From Phlebotomus papatasi (lineage: Eukaryota > Arthropoda > Insecta > Diptera > Psychodidae), in assembly GCF_024763615.1 (NCBI RefSeq), contig NC_077222.1, positions 38,316,001-38,380,000 on the forward strand: a stretch of DNA of 64,000 nucleotides. The letters are read 5' to 3'. The number at the start of each line of letters is the position of its first letter. Position 1 is the first letter of the stretch. The position numbers were made by a program, and so were the translations under genes. The notes beneath the pieces are model-generated. The model saw only the letters and a program-made list of their open reading frames with translations, was not told where the DNA came from and did no database searches. Below, one piece after another: positions 10,915 through 21,375 of the stretch.

Positions 10915-12240
10915 TTAGCGTGTGTCTGGATCATCCATGTCTGAATCACTATTATATAATACCTTATTTGCTGATGCAAGTAGATTTGCTGTCTCCCGCA
11001 TCGTTTCTTCAATACCGGCGCCCTTCTGAGGGACGCCATCTCCGGATCCGGAGTCGGAAGGAATTGGTGCAGAGTGATGCTCTGTCCTTTTCTCAGTTGT
11101 TTCAGGTTGGGTATTCGTCTTTCCATGGAAGATAAATGGGCTAGATCTCTCCGCTTCTGCAGTGTCGGTCACATAAGGTCCCTCAGATGATCTGGATTTG
11201 AATGCAATTCCGGTTGCCTTGTTGTTCAAGTTTCCAATGGACTCATTCTCCATGTGCTCACCCTGAATAAGCTTTCTAGGATATTGCGCTGGGGGTTTTC
11301 TATTGCTAGACACGACGTTGGCAAAAGAGGAGTACATCCTCTTCTTCTCCTTGAATTCCTTCTTGGCTGCAATATATGACACTTTTGTCATCACTCGGAT
11401 TCTCTGGATCTCAAATTCCTCTTGGAACACTCTGCACTTCCTGTACCAAGAAACGTGTCCCTCACCGCAACTGGTGCACTTTACTGGATGTGTACATTCC
11501 CCATCGTGTTTGATTTGGGAACAGGATCCACAGATTGTTTCTTTTCCTCTGCATTTTGAGTCATGATGACCATATCTTTGACATTTCTGGCACCTCATCG
11601 GGTTGGGGATATATGGCTTGATGTTCAATGCGTGGTAGTAAGCATTGATTGTCTTGGGAAGTTCTGGTTGGTTGAAGGTCACTATAAACGACCCGGTATC
11701 TTTGAGCACCAATTTCCCTTCCTCGACGATTTTCCTTTTTATTCTCTTCACTTCAGTGATATTGAAAGCTGCCAGTTCCTTTTTCAGTTCCTCATCAGCG
11801 AATTTCGTAAATGCAAAACATGAGATGACGCCTTTGCTCTGATTCAGGAAAGGATGCCAAGAAAATCTCACTTTTTTGCCATCGATTTCATTAATTTCCG
11901 TCATTTTTCGGCCCTGTTCAATACTGTTGACCTGAATCAACAGACTTCCATTGGACAGGGGCTGGAAGTGAGGGATTTTTCCACAGACAGTGTCGAGAGT
12001 TCTCTTCACCTTGAAGCACGAGATGCTTAAGAAGTCCGTCTTCTCGAGGCTTTCCGCAATGATAAAGCGCTTCGCTTCATGGCTATTCGTGAAGAGTTTG
12101 TTCAAATCCATTGTTATCGTTGCTCTTTTTCTTTTCCCACGCGAAAGCACGGGAAAGGACGCATCGTCACTCGGCAACTTTGACAGCTCCGAGAATTGCC
12201 GATTGCTTTCGCCGCGTTCGCCGCTGCTTGCGGCCGCCAT
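10915..12240 (-). CDS. Retrotransposon ORF1, gag-like nucleic-acid-binding protein
   Basis: A 441-residue protein starting at ATG 12240; the same frame is open further upstream but offers only a TTG at 12315. The N-terminal 40 residues are Ala/Ser-rich and polar, followed by a basic GKRKR patch. Three zinc knuckles span Cys217 to Cys269: C-x2-C-x4-H-x4-C (CQKCQRYGHHDSKC), then C-x2-C-x4-H-x3-C, then C-x2-C-x3-H-x6-C. The six- and five-residue spacers between them are usual for ORF1 of Jockey and I elements. The C-terminal third is Ser/Thr/Glu-rich and looks disordered. ORF1 proteins of this family coat the element RNA in a ribonucleoprotein. The GC-rich 5' coding part stands out from the surrounding AT-rich DNA. 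Confidence 0.92.
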   Translation of the reverse strand: MAAASSGERGESNRQFSELSKLPSDDASFPVLSRGKRKRATITMDLNKLFTNSHEAKRFIIAESLEKTDFLSISCFKVKRTLDTVCGKIPHFQPLSNGSLLIQVNSIEQGRKMTEINEIDGKKVRFSWHPFLNQSKGVISCFAFTKFADEELKKELAAFNITEVKRIKRKIVEEGKLVLKDTGSFIVTFNQPELPKTINAYYHALNIKPYIPNPMRCQKCQRYGHHDSKCRGKETICGSCSQIKHDGECTHPVKCTSCGEGHVSWYRKCRVFQEEFEIQRIRVMTKVSYIAAKKEFKEKKRMYSSFANVVSSNRKPPAQYPRKLIQGEHMENESIGNLNNKATGIAFKSRSSEGPYVTDTAEAERSSPFIFHGKTNTQPETTEKRTEHHSAPIPSDSGSGDGVPQKGAGIEETMRETANLLASANKVLYNSDSDMDDPDTR

Positions 12241-12437
12241 CGCTGCCAACTTCACTCCTTCTACTCCAGAAACCCGTCTGGAATTTTCACTTTTTCTCAA
12301 CAAAAAAGCCTCCAAAAAGGGAAAATAATGTTTTCCACTGTTTAAGGGCTACACTGAGCAAATGTTTTTGTTAATTCTCACTCGAGATTTGCACTAAAAT
12401 TGGCCAAAAACTTGTCAAAACACGGAGCGTTCAAGAA

Positions 12438-12472
12438 CACGTCTGATTGCTTCCAATGTCAATTTGACACTG
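12438..12472 (-). promoter_or_regulatory. Internal downstream promoter of the retrotransposon (Inr + DPE)
   Basis: Read on the - strand, the element begins CAGTG. If the A at 12471 is +1, the heptamer AGACGTG occupies +28 to +34 (12444..12438). That matches the downstream promoter element RGWYV at exactly the spacing needed for TFIID. Jockey and I elements of flies are known to use TATA-less internal promoters of this kind, so each new copy carries its own promoter. No TATA box is needed upstream. The match is seen directly; promoter activity is inferred. Confidence 0.75.
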
Positions 12473-12483
12473 CCGAAACAACA
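12473..12483. repeat. Target-site duplication, 5' side of the retrotransposon
   Basis: CCGAAACAACA, the second copy of the 11-bp direct repeat that borders the element. It fixes the element's 5' end at 12472. Confidence 0.85.
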
Positions 12484-13093
12484 AAACCCAGACTACACTG
12501 AATTGATTTCAACTATGTAGCCCCAGCTGAAGGCTACTAAAAGGCACATCGAAAATCTTATCGGCCAATCACTGATACCAATTCAATTGCCAATATCAAT
12601 AGTAATTTTATTTTAATTCAATTTGCACTGAAAGTTTGTACCCTCGTCAAAATAAATCATGAAATTCACTCTTGGAATTTTCATGTGAAAATTAACATTT
12701 TCATTGCCATTCTCATTCCCATAAGCCATCCGCAGTGCTCAATTGTTGACTCCCTTTAAAATTTAAACCACCCCCAACATCTTCACAATCATTGTGTGAA
12801 TGGCTTCCTCTTCGCAATTTCCCACATAGAGTTCAAATTAATCGGATAAAGTTGGAATTGAGAAACTTGCTTCTCGCTTGAGTAATTCAACCAAAAAAAT
12901 GTCCATTCATGCTTTTTCAACGCTTCATCGAGAGAAAGTTCTAATTCGTGGTATCCAATTTCAAAGAGAGAATCTCAAATCCCCAGCAACAGGGTCAACA
13001 TTAGATGAAGAGAATTTGCTTTTTGTACCGTATTATTAAATTTTGGGGAAAAACTATATTTTCTCCTAAAATTAAAACAATTTATGGTTAATG
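12484..13093. other. Non-coding sequence 5' of the retrotransposon
   Basis: No ORF or repeat structure was recognised beyond A/T runs. It probably represents the original insertion locus. Confidence 0.4.
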
Positions 13094-13234
13094 CGCAACG
13101 CACAATAACTTTTGTTTAGTAAACATGTTTTTGACATTTCAATAAGAGTGAGTGAGATCTAGATCTAGTCATCTCGCTCATTCTCATGGTAAATTTTGAA
13201 AACATGTTTACAAACAAAAGTTATTGTGCGCTGG
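13094..13234. mobile_element. Palindromic MITE, about 140 bp
   Basis: The left arm CGCACAATAACTTTTGTTT plus AAACATGTTTT is matched by the right arm AAAACATGTTTACAAAC plus AAAAGTTATTGTGCG in reverse complement. The loop holds GAGTGAGATCTAGATC facing a GATGAC-type inverse. There is no coding capacity. Confidence 0.8.
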
Positions 13235-13520
13235 TCATAAGATCTATCCTAATATTAGGTGTTCCTAATATTATCCATTGCATTCGAAATTTTAGTTGGT
13301 CAGGACTTAATTTTACAGTGTCAATACGTAAGCATTGTTGTTAAGTATTTAATTAATAGAAATTACAAAATTGATAAATTTAAATTTTTTTGAGTTACAT
13401 ATAAAAATATTTAATTGATAAAGAAATTTATCAGGATTTTTTAAAAATATCTCTTTTAGATCAAATTTTCTTTTCAATCCTAATCGATCACAATAAATCA
13501 TTCCGCGAAGCTTTCCCGTG

Positions 13521-13760
13521 TTAACACTAAACCTATCGAACGTTTTTGCTCTTTTTTTGGTCATATGACAAACGGCGGTAGGGTAGGATGCTCAACAAAT
13601 TTGTCTCGGAAAAGAGCAAAAAATTAAAATTTAAACACTGAAAAATATATTACATGCATATTTTAAGACATTTATAAAGTTTGATAGCGACATTGTACCG
13701 TTTATATGTAATAATTTGAAACCGGTCAATCTGACCGGGTTTTGGTAGGTTTAGTGTTAA
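13521..13760. mobile_element. TTAA-flanked MITE (piggyBac-like target), 240 bp
   Basis: The left end is TTAACACTAAACCTATC and the right end GGTAGGTTTAGTGTTAA. These are inverted repeats starting right at a TTAA on both sides, the target site used by piggyBac-type transposases. A further internal inverted pair is ACCGGTC/GACCGGG near 13722. No transposase is encoded. Confidence 0.75.
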
Positions 13761-15368
13761 GATAAAGCAATTGACACCTAGATAAATCTTAGGTCTAGTG
13801 CCTATATAACTGAGATCGTTGCAACATTATTTTAATGTCTATCGAAAATAGACTACTCCCATTCTTGGCAACTTCCTTCTAACTAACAATAACGAAATGC
13901 TGCAGAAAACGAACGAATTGTTATACGTTTTGAAACTCATAGATTACGAATATCATATGCACTAAGAACTAATTTTCGTGGATATCCCGTTCATCCCGTC
14001 CAGTAAAGAGTACAAACGTTTTTGAACAGAGAACGGAAAGAGATATCAATAAACGGTTTTTGGATAAGGTTAAATATCGATGGGTGGATAGAAGTACTTA
14101 ATGCAAGATACACTACTCCACCTAACCCTATTACGCAATTTCGGAACACCCCAAAATTTTATTTTCTCAATAACTCAGCCCCTATAATAACGATCGGTCT
14201 CCAACTGTTTCAGCTGCTGGACCTAAGAGCTTCTGATTAGAAGAAAACTTTAGGCTCTCTCGCCCACTGATCCGATCTATAACAGGTCAAAATCTAATTT
14301 TAAAATGGACATTTCAGAATTTGATAAGCTCTGGGGATTTGGTAAACTCTTGTTGAATGCTACAACTCTCTTTACCCCCCCCCCCCCAGCTTCATATTAT
14401 TTAATCGAATATCTGATTAAACGAAAAATCAATTTTAAAAAATTCTATGTCGAATATTTCAAAAATTAGGCAATGCTTTTCAATGAAATTTTACTATGTC
14501 ATAGCTGAGGTCGAGACCTTTCCAACACAGGGCAGCACTTTGCTTTCGTTTTACACAGAGCCGAGATATAACCAAAAATAACTTGACCGGACTGCATTTT
14601 TGGTGTTTATGAAGCGATTGCAATGAAATTTTAATATGTTGTATCTGAGATCAAGACCTTTCTAACGGTGGGTCCCATCCGTCCCAACTGCATCCTCCTG
14701 TACTCCGACCTTACTATAATGATATTGACTGGACTCTATATCTCTAATGTTTATTAACCGATTTTAATTTCTTTTATTGGCCTTGTGTAGTGAAATTTTA
14801 ATTTTAAATTTAACTTGTCTTAACTGACTTAACTGACCAGACCTGATTGACTTGACTGAATTTTAGGATTAAAGAATTGCGTCGAGCCAGTCTTATCCAT
14901 TTCGCCCGCCGAGAATAGTTTGCTCGACGAAATTCTTTACCCACAAGATTCCAATTCGCAATCTAAATTTCAAGTATTTCGATTTCGAACACCCCGATTT
15001 GTATGCACTCCAAGATCACCTGTGAAGAATCTCAGCTACCATAAGCTTGTTTAGGCTTATCACAGGTCATTTCATTTTTTGAGGTTGTGTAGAATGCCTA
15101 AGAAACAAGAAAGAAGCGTAGCTTCTAGGAACAAAATGCTCCGCAAAGGGTTTTGAAGAAGTTTCTAAATGACAAGAAACTTCGAGAAGCTTTGCGTTCT
15201 CATAGTGCACACAGAGTAATGCCTACCTTGTGTTTTTTTATTTTTATAAATATTTGGGATTTTTAAGAAAAAAAAAGATGTTTCACTTCAAGATTCAACC
15301 AATTATTCTTGTAATGAAAGTAATACAAAATTTCAATTTGTATTAAAATTTGACATTTCAAACTGAGA
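13761..15368. other. Non-coding stretch with a diverged duplication and a C-run
   Basis: Contains a run of 13 C at 14375..14387. A diverged segment near 14485..14535 (TCAATGAAATTTTACTATGT ... GAGACCTTTCCAACA) is repeated near 14620..14665. A dispersed repeat at 15038..15073 (CTACCATAAGCTTGTTTAGG) recurs at 27106. No coding potential was recognised. Confidence 0.45.
14375..14387. repeat. Poly-C run (13)
   Basis: Thirteen uninterrupted C residues in AT-rich surroundings. Confidence 0.8.
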
Positions 15369-15503
15369 CTAAGGCCCTAGACACATTTACGACTTAAAGA
15401 GACGACTTAGTGGAAAATGATGGAAATGTAGTTTAATCATTATATCTATTATAATTACACTAAGCCGTCTCTCGGCTAATCATCAGGTCTGTCAAGGCCC
15501 TAA
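15369..15503. mobile_element. Small TIR element, 135 bp
   Basis: The left end CTAAGGCCCTAGACA and the inner GAGACGACTTAGTG pair with the right end CACTAAGCCGTCTC and GTCAAGGCCCTAAG in reverse complement. Non-coding MITE. Confidence 0.7.
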
Positions 15504-15516
15504 GCCTTAGCACTAA

Positions 15517-15721
15517 GTACCGTAGATGCGGGCGACTTTGTCCTCCGTAGGTGACCTTGCGCCTCTTCTGTTCGTAAACTTTTCTTTAATTCTAGCATTT
15601 TAGGATGGTCTCTACCAATCCAATCTACCATGTCTAATCGGTAAAGATCGTTCTCAAACATTAGAATTAAAGAAAAGTTGATGAACAGTAGAGGAGCAAA
15701 GTCACCCGTATCTACGGTACC
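15517..15721. mobile_element. TIR element, 205 bp, GTACCGTAGAT ends
   Basis: The left end GTACCGTAGATGCGGGCGAC is inverted at the right end as GTCACCCGTATCTACGGTAC. An inner pair, AACTTTTCTTTAATTCTA and TAGAATTAAAGAAAAGTT, continues the symmetry. It lies only 13 bp from the 15369 element. Confidence 0.8.
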
Positions 15722-16094
15722 TAATTAAGACCTTTGCAAAATTTCTTAATTTAATAATTCAGGTCACGTCTACAACAGTTGACTAGCAAGTTGTAAAAAA
15801 ATGTAAATATTCAGAACTAATTGGCTTGATTGATTAGTTCAGATTCATTCATCATCCACTTTCAAACACTTATTACTATCCGGGTCGTAGGCTTAGGACA
15901 CCCAGGTTAGCAACCCATTTCTGTCGATCTTCCGATATTTTAGGATGATGTTCCCGGTCGATTCCAAGGAGCCCGGAAGCAAGATTTGGAATTTGTTGCA
16001 GCGACGTTGTCCGAAGTTGATGCTTGTCAAATATCCTCCTCTTCATATATCTTACAAGTTTAATGTAAATAAATTATATATGAAGGCTATAAAT

Positions 16095-16333
16095 TGGTCA
16101 ATCGATGGAAGAGTTCCGAGTTCAACTCTCCCATTAGGTCATCATGAATTTTTCTGGCATTAAAAATTTTCGCTTTGCATTCAGTAAGCTTCACTGAATT
16201 TTATTCCACGAGGCATAAGACCCCTGGGACTGACAATCCTATCCCTGTATAAGAAAAAAATAATAATGGAAATCCTGAAAATCTCGATTTCGAGAAGGCG
16301 TTTTATCAACGTTATGTCATCATTATTATATTA
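16095..16333 (+). mobile_element. tRNA-derived SINE, copy 1 (degenerate head)
   Basis: The body matches the SINE at 41406 along its length: TTTTTCTGGC, AGTAAGCTTCACTGAATTTT, TTCCACG, GGACTGACAATCC, CCTGTATAAGAAAAA and AATAATGGAAATCC, then an ATT-rich tail. The RNA polymerase III head is reduced: a box A-like GGTCAATCGATGGAAGAG and a box B-like GAGTTCAACTC sit close together. Part of the tRNA region has therefore been lost. Confidence 0.75.
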
Positions 16334-19300
16334 TTCTTTAAATAATAAACCTATGCGTCTGTTTATTAATAAAGCAAGTCTACCACCATTTCGTTATTCA
16401 TGAGGTTCTCATTTTAATAAACTTTTACCTCTCCACCGACTGTTTCAATAAAAAAAAGAGATACATAATTAAGCGACTAATGACAGGGGTTGCATTGAAA
16501 AAGCATTACATTATTGGTAATTTTATCTTTTAATATTGAAAAGGCACACTGATATTAATTATTTACTTTTTGTATTAAATTTCCATATTTAAATAGCAAA
16601 ATATTTGCCGTCAGAAGTTAGGCTCTTCATTTTAATTACAATCATTTCATTTGTGTTCTGGTCATTCAGGGTCTGTGTGATGTGCATGTTGATAAACAGA
16701 ATAATTAAATATGGAAAATTTTATTTAAATTGATTGATGATTCACCCGTTGAAAAATTTTCATCAGGAATATTGAACTGTTGCTTTGGAGAAAAAGTCTG
16801 AAGAATTCTGCTGGAATTTGAAAAATTTATATAAAACATGGAAAAATAGTGCAGAAATTTTCCTCTCAAGAAAAAAAAATCAATAAGTTACTCTCAATTT
16901 TGAGCGACTGTATCGCATTTCAGCACCTGGATCAATACTCTAGCGATTCTGTTAAAGAAGTTGGAGAGAATTTTGATAAAGTCATTTGAGGAGGTGGAAA
17001 ATGGAGAAAAAAAAAACTTAAATTTAGTGTCATTTTTCACAAGAATGAACATCATACTTTTCCTCCACTCATTCTGATGGAGATGGCTCGTTCTTCTGTG
17101 CCCCGGAATTTCAACCGGGTGGTGCTTGAATGTGTCACGTGCAAGTGAGGAGAGTATTCGATTTGTTTGCCTTTCTGGGGAGTGTTCTAAGTCAAGCCGT
17201 AGGGGTAGATAGATGAGAATGGGTGGTAAAAATGTCGAAAGAATTCAAAATCAGAGAAACAATCCGTAGGCCACGTAAGGTGGATGATGATGAAGATGTC
17301 TAAGAAGACACTTTCCTGACTTTTCACCACCAACACCCCTTTCATATGGAAAAGTTTCAGTTTGATATTGACTTCTCACAGATGTTACGTATACTATTTC
17401 TCTGTCTTTTGTCGCTTTTTCTTCCACTTCTCATACTTATATCAAACGTCTCAGATTTGTCAGGAAGACTCTAGCTATCTACTGCTTAAGGTTATGTACA
17501 TGAAGCTTAGAAAGTTGCATGTACTCATTTTAAAGAATTGTTGAACCATAGTTAAATACACATTTAAACCAAGAAATACCTAAGTCCTGGGTTGACCGCT
17601 TTGGAAGCAGAAATTTAAAAAAATATCGAATTTTACATTTTTGAAGTGATTGATTAAACGTGAGTTTTTCAAAAGAGGTCCTTTAAAAAGCTTACGTGCA
17701 AGCTAATGTAAAGCAGAGGATATGGGAAGAGGATAAAAAATCAATAATAAAAAGAACTATAAATGCTTCTAGAAATGAATCTAATTTAAAAAAAAATAAT
17801 GTATTGGTGTCATTCACAACTGGAATTTAAAAAAATCAAAAATTGATTACGTTTAAATTTTTTATTAGGTTATTGCTAATATTTATTCATTTCTCATTTG
17901 TAAATTTCTTGTACTTCTTTTGCTTCCATCCGGTTCTTGTACAATTTAAATGAGTTTTCTAAAGTAAGTGAGTCTGTTTTATCACTAAAATCCTCCGTCT
18001 GAAAGCTTAAAGGGTTTATTGAATGTTATCTACCTTTTATTTACATTACAAGATAAACAATGAGGTTGAACTTTGACCTTTAAAAATTCAAAATGTCAAA
18101 TTTTCTGAACAATGGTATGAGTGGACAAAATGTTCACCTGGGCTTTTGGAAAACTAACGAGATCTAAATCTGTTTTCGAAAAAAAAACCTTAGAAAAGAA
18201 CTTGGTTTTGGAGGGACAGAAGTGGTCTGAGGGAAAATAGGAAAACTGTCTTTAGATAATTTTATAGAGGGGGGGTCACAGAAGATCAGATGTTTATATC
18301 TCTTACGGTTTGACCTCTAATCAGGTATTAAGTTGAAAAAAAAGCGGATAGCATATACAGCTTTATCTTTTTAAGTTTGAACAGTAATATTGTACATTTT
18401 TCCTGGGCCTTACTTGCACATTTTAGACTATTTCACAAAATTTTAATATTATAAGACGGTTCAGAAATAACTATTTTAAATATTGCCATACGTTAAAAAG
18501 GTCACATTCACTTACTTTATATATTTTTAATTAAATAAAATATTATATTAACGCTTAAAATATTATTATCGGAGATAAGATTTAAAATAAGAATTAAAAA
18601 GGTTAATGAGATATGTAAAACAAATATGTAAAATAATTTAACAAATTAATCTGGGGAATCTGGGTATCTTAACAGAACTTTTAATCTTTCGACTATTTCA
18701 ATTTTACAATTTTTGGAAAGAGTAATATATAAAAAATGAATTTATTCAGAGAGGCCAGTGGCATCAAATAGTTCTCCACCATTTTACTGTCTTGTTAAAA
18801 ATCTCATTACATTTTCACTGTTTGTAAAGAGCTACAGCAGACTAGGCAGAAGTTTTTGAAGTTATTTTCGGATACGTTTTGTCGTTTGTATAGCTAAACA
18901 TTTCGTCCTTAGACCTACTTGTTAAATCGCCATCTTGATTTAATGTACTTTAAGGGTCTAATGGGCCCAATTTTTATCCAATTTGGTAAAATAGTTGATA
19001 AAAATATTAGTAATTTTTATAAATATGATTAAGGGTGGCTTTATGATGTTTTATAGAGAAATTTAAATCGATATAATCCTACCACCTTTCTCCTAATAAT
19101 AAAATGGAATTATTATGTCAAGACAAAATCCAATATTCGGAGGCAGGTACATTCGGAATCTGACCGCCTACCCTATCTAATTTGAATTTTTTCAGATCAA
19201 AATGATAATTTACTGATCAAGGGTGTTTAGCCCCTTAATAAATGACCTTACACATTGTGAAAAAAATGTAAAAGTTTAATACTTTGAAGGTAATCACCTT

Positions 19301-19336
19301 CGATTTAAAGAAGATTCAATACAGCTTTCTTACAAT
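16334..19336. other. Intron-like AT-rich stretch
   Basis: No gene or inverted repeat of note. A short less AT-rich patch at 17060..17300 has no long reading frame. A G-run occurs at about 18269. Confidence 0.4.
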
Positions 19337-19557
19337 GTAGGGGAAAGTGCTTATGCTTGATAGCATTGGAAGCTTCGTAATGACTAAATTTTTCCTATGT
19401 TTCTCAATAAACGTGACACCACAAAATATTTTAAAAACTGGCCACTTTCCCATAGTTTTTAAAATATGGTTGCGATGAGTCACATATATATTGTGCAACA
19501 TAAAAAAATTAGTCATTACGAAGCTTCAATGGTATCAAGCATGGGCACTTTCCCCTA
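19337..19557. mobile_element. Near-complete palindrome MITE, 221 bp
   Basis: The left arm runs TAGGGGAAAGTGCTTATGCT, GATAGCATTGGAAGCTTCGT, AATGACTAA. The right arm is its inverse, ending ATGGGCACTTTCCCCTA. The arms cover most of the element. The end motif resembles the purine-rich ends at 24456 and 58782, but the interior is different. Confidence 0.88.
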
Positions 19558-21314
19558 TAGAAGACTTTAGATTAAATTTCTAGCATGTACTTATGCGCCA
19601 AAATTTGAGGTAAAATATATTTGTTGATATAAAATTATTATATTACGTAGAATAATAATAAGATACATAAAATCAAGTTATTGATGATTTCGATGAAACA
19701 CTTTATCGTGATTTTACGAAGCTTACAAATAAGAAGAGGCACCCAAATGGAATACAAATACAACTTTCCGAAATCAATTGTGTCCTTTGCTCACATGGCC
19801 AGGATTGAATCTCCTGTTGTCATGTGCTTGTCTTTCGTGCTCAATCTTACCTTCTGTGCTCCGAGGACTGGGAAGCAAATATTGGCTCAAGACTGGTATA
19901 CAAACTTTCCTCTTCCCTTTAAAATAGATCCTCTTTCCCACAAAATATGACAAACAATCTCCAGTTCACAGTCATTCTGCAATCCATCCTCTTCAGGTTC
20001 CTTCCATCATGGAATGGGAAAACTCGAGGCTTTTTTACCCATGTTCAAACCCCCTATCCCTCACACATTTTATTTTCAAACAAAACTCTATAGTGTAGTT
20101 AATTCTATGGGATATCATCCTCTTTTCTCGATTTTCAACTTCCTAGCGTTAAGGCAAAAAAAAAAAACTAGAGATGCTGAAGAAGGGTTTACCCCAAAAA
20201 TTCACTAGCGAATTCCTTTACCATGAAAATATAGCTTTTCTCTCGTTTATGATTTCTCTCTTCGGCCTGTATTTCTTTTTTGCCAACAGTATTTTTCCCC
20301 GTTTAAATCGATATTTTGCGGATGAGTTAGTGGCCCAATTCCGGGAGCTTTGATAACTCTTCAGTCCACAAATAATATTGGAAGCATCTAATGCAAAAAA
20401 GTGTTTTAAAAAAGCCTTTTTTTTTTGCTAACGTCATGATTTTATCGAATGTGCTTGTGTTTTACCTTTCAATTCAATTCACAATCGTAAATCCATGGCA
20501 ATTTATCCAATTCAATTTTACTTTGATATCTTCCACCTCCAGTTTTTTTTTCTAATTTTGACTAACAGTCGAGTTTGTAGCTACCATGGCAATTGTGGCC
20601 AAAGAGAAAAAGAGAATTAACAACATACATACTTCCAATGAATTTTAAAGTTTTTTTTTTTCATATTATAACTTTTAGGACAAAGGACAAAACAAATCCT
20701 ATTGTTGCTGTTTTTTTCTCTTCTTCTCCACCGCTGTAAGGTACTTTAAAGAGTATTCACTCTTTAATTATAAACTTCATTGACGATGTATTTTAATGTG
20801 TAGTTGGGGTGTATTTTTAAACATTTACATAATTTCTACACTTTTTATCTAAAGTTCGTGTAATGTTACACAAATTGTGTACGAAATATACACAACCGAG
20901 GAGTTACCAAATTTTTTGATTGGTAAAACGAGGGGGGGATGAAAAATAGGGAAGTAATTTTTTTTACCGCTAAGTAAATAATACTTATAAGGACTAGTCG
21001 TATTCCTGAAATTTTTCTGAGGATTTCCAGAGTACGCTGAGTTCATGTGTAACCAATGGACCCTTGGATTCTCGAGGTTTTTTTCAAAATTTTAGGAATT
21101 CTTTAGGAAAATTTTTAGGAGTGTGTATCAGACTTTAAGTTATATTATTAATATTTTATTACATTACACGTTTTTCTGAAGTATATAATTATGTAATTTT
21201 ACAACAATAATGGTGGTGAATAAAAAATTATCCTTGTAATCGTTTTTTATGTACATAAACTAAATTAATTTGCCACAATGTATCAAATTGAAAAAATACT
21301 TTCTATAGTGTGTA
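19558..21314. other. Non-coding stretch
   Basis: Short frames at 19681..19950 and 20014..20208 have no domain. The T- and A-runs near 20155, 20420 and 20650 are simple sequence. Confidence 0.4.
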
Positions 21315-21375
21315 TTAACCTTTTAAGGACGAATGAGACATCGGTCCAGTGTACCACTCGTCCTTAAAGGGTTAA
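21315..21375. mobile_element. Very short TTAA-flanked inverted repeat (61 bp)
   Basis: TTAACCTTTTAAGGACGA is inverted as TCGTCCTTAAAGGGTTAA, with TTAA at each edge. It could be a minimal piggyBac-like MITE or its internal-deletion relic. The size is unusually small. Confidence 0.6.

Larger units (their letters stand above)
6927..12472 (-). mobile_element. Full-length I-clade non-LTR retrotransposon
   Basis: A 5546-bp element on the - strand. In order it has a 5' UTR of about 230 nt, ORF1 (10915..12240), a 224-nt spacer with an A-run and (AT)n, ORF2 (7022..10690), and a short 3' UTR ending in an AT-rich TTAAATAAATATAT-type tail. Both ends are set by a perfect 11-bp duplication, CCGAAACAACA, at 6916..6926 and 12473..12483. 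ORF2 combines an APE-type endonuclease, reverse transcriptase and RNase H, and ORF1 carries three zinc knuckles; together these place it in the I group of LINEs. Both reading frames are open from end to end, and the duplication is unmutated, which suggests a recent insertion. It lies antisense to the host exon at 36020. Confidence 0.93.

Noticed and set aside
10758..11126. 122-codon minus-strand frame overlapping the ORF1 end
   Set aside because: It is an out-of-frame shadow of ORF1 plus the spacer and lacks any domain.
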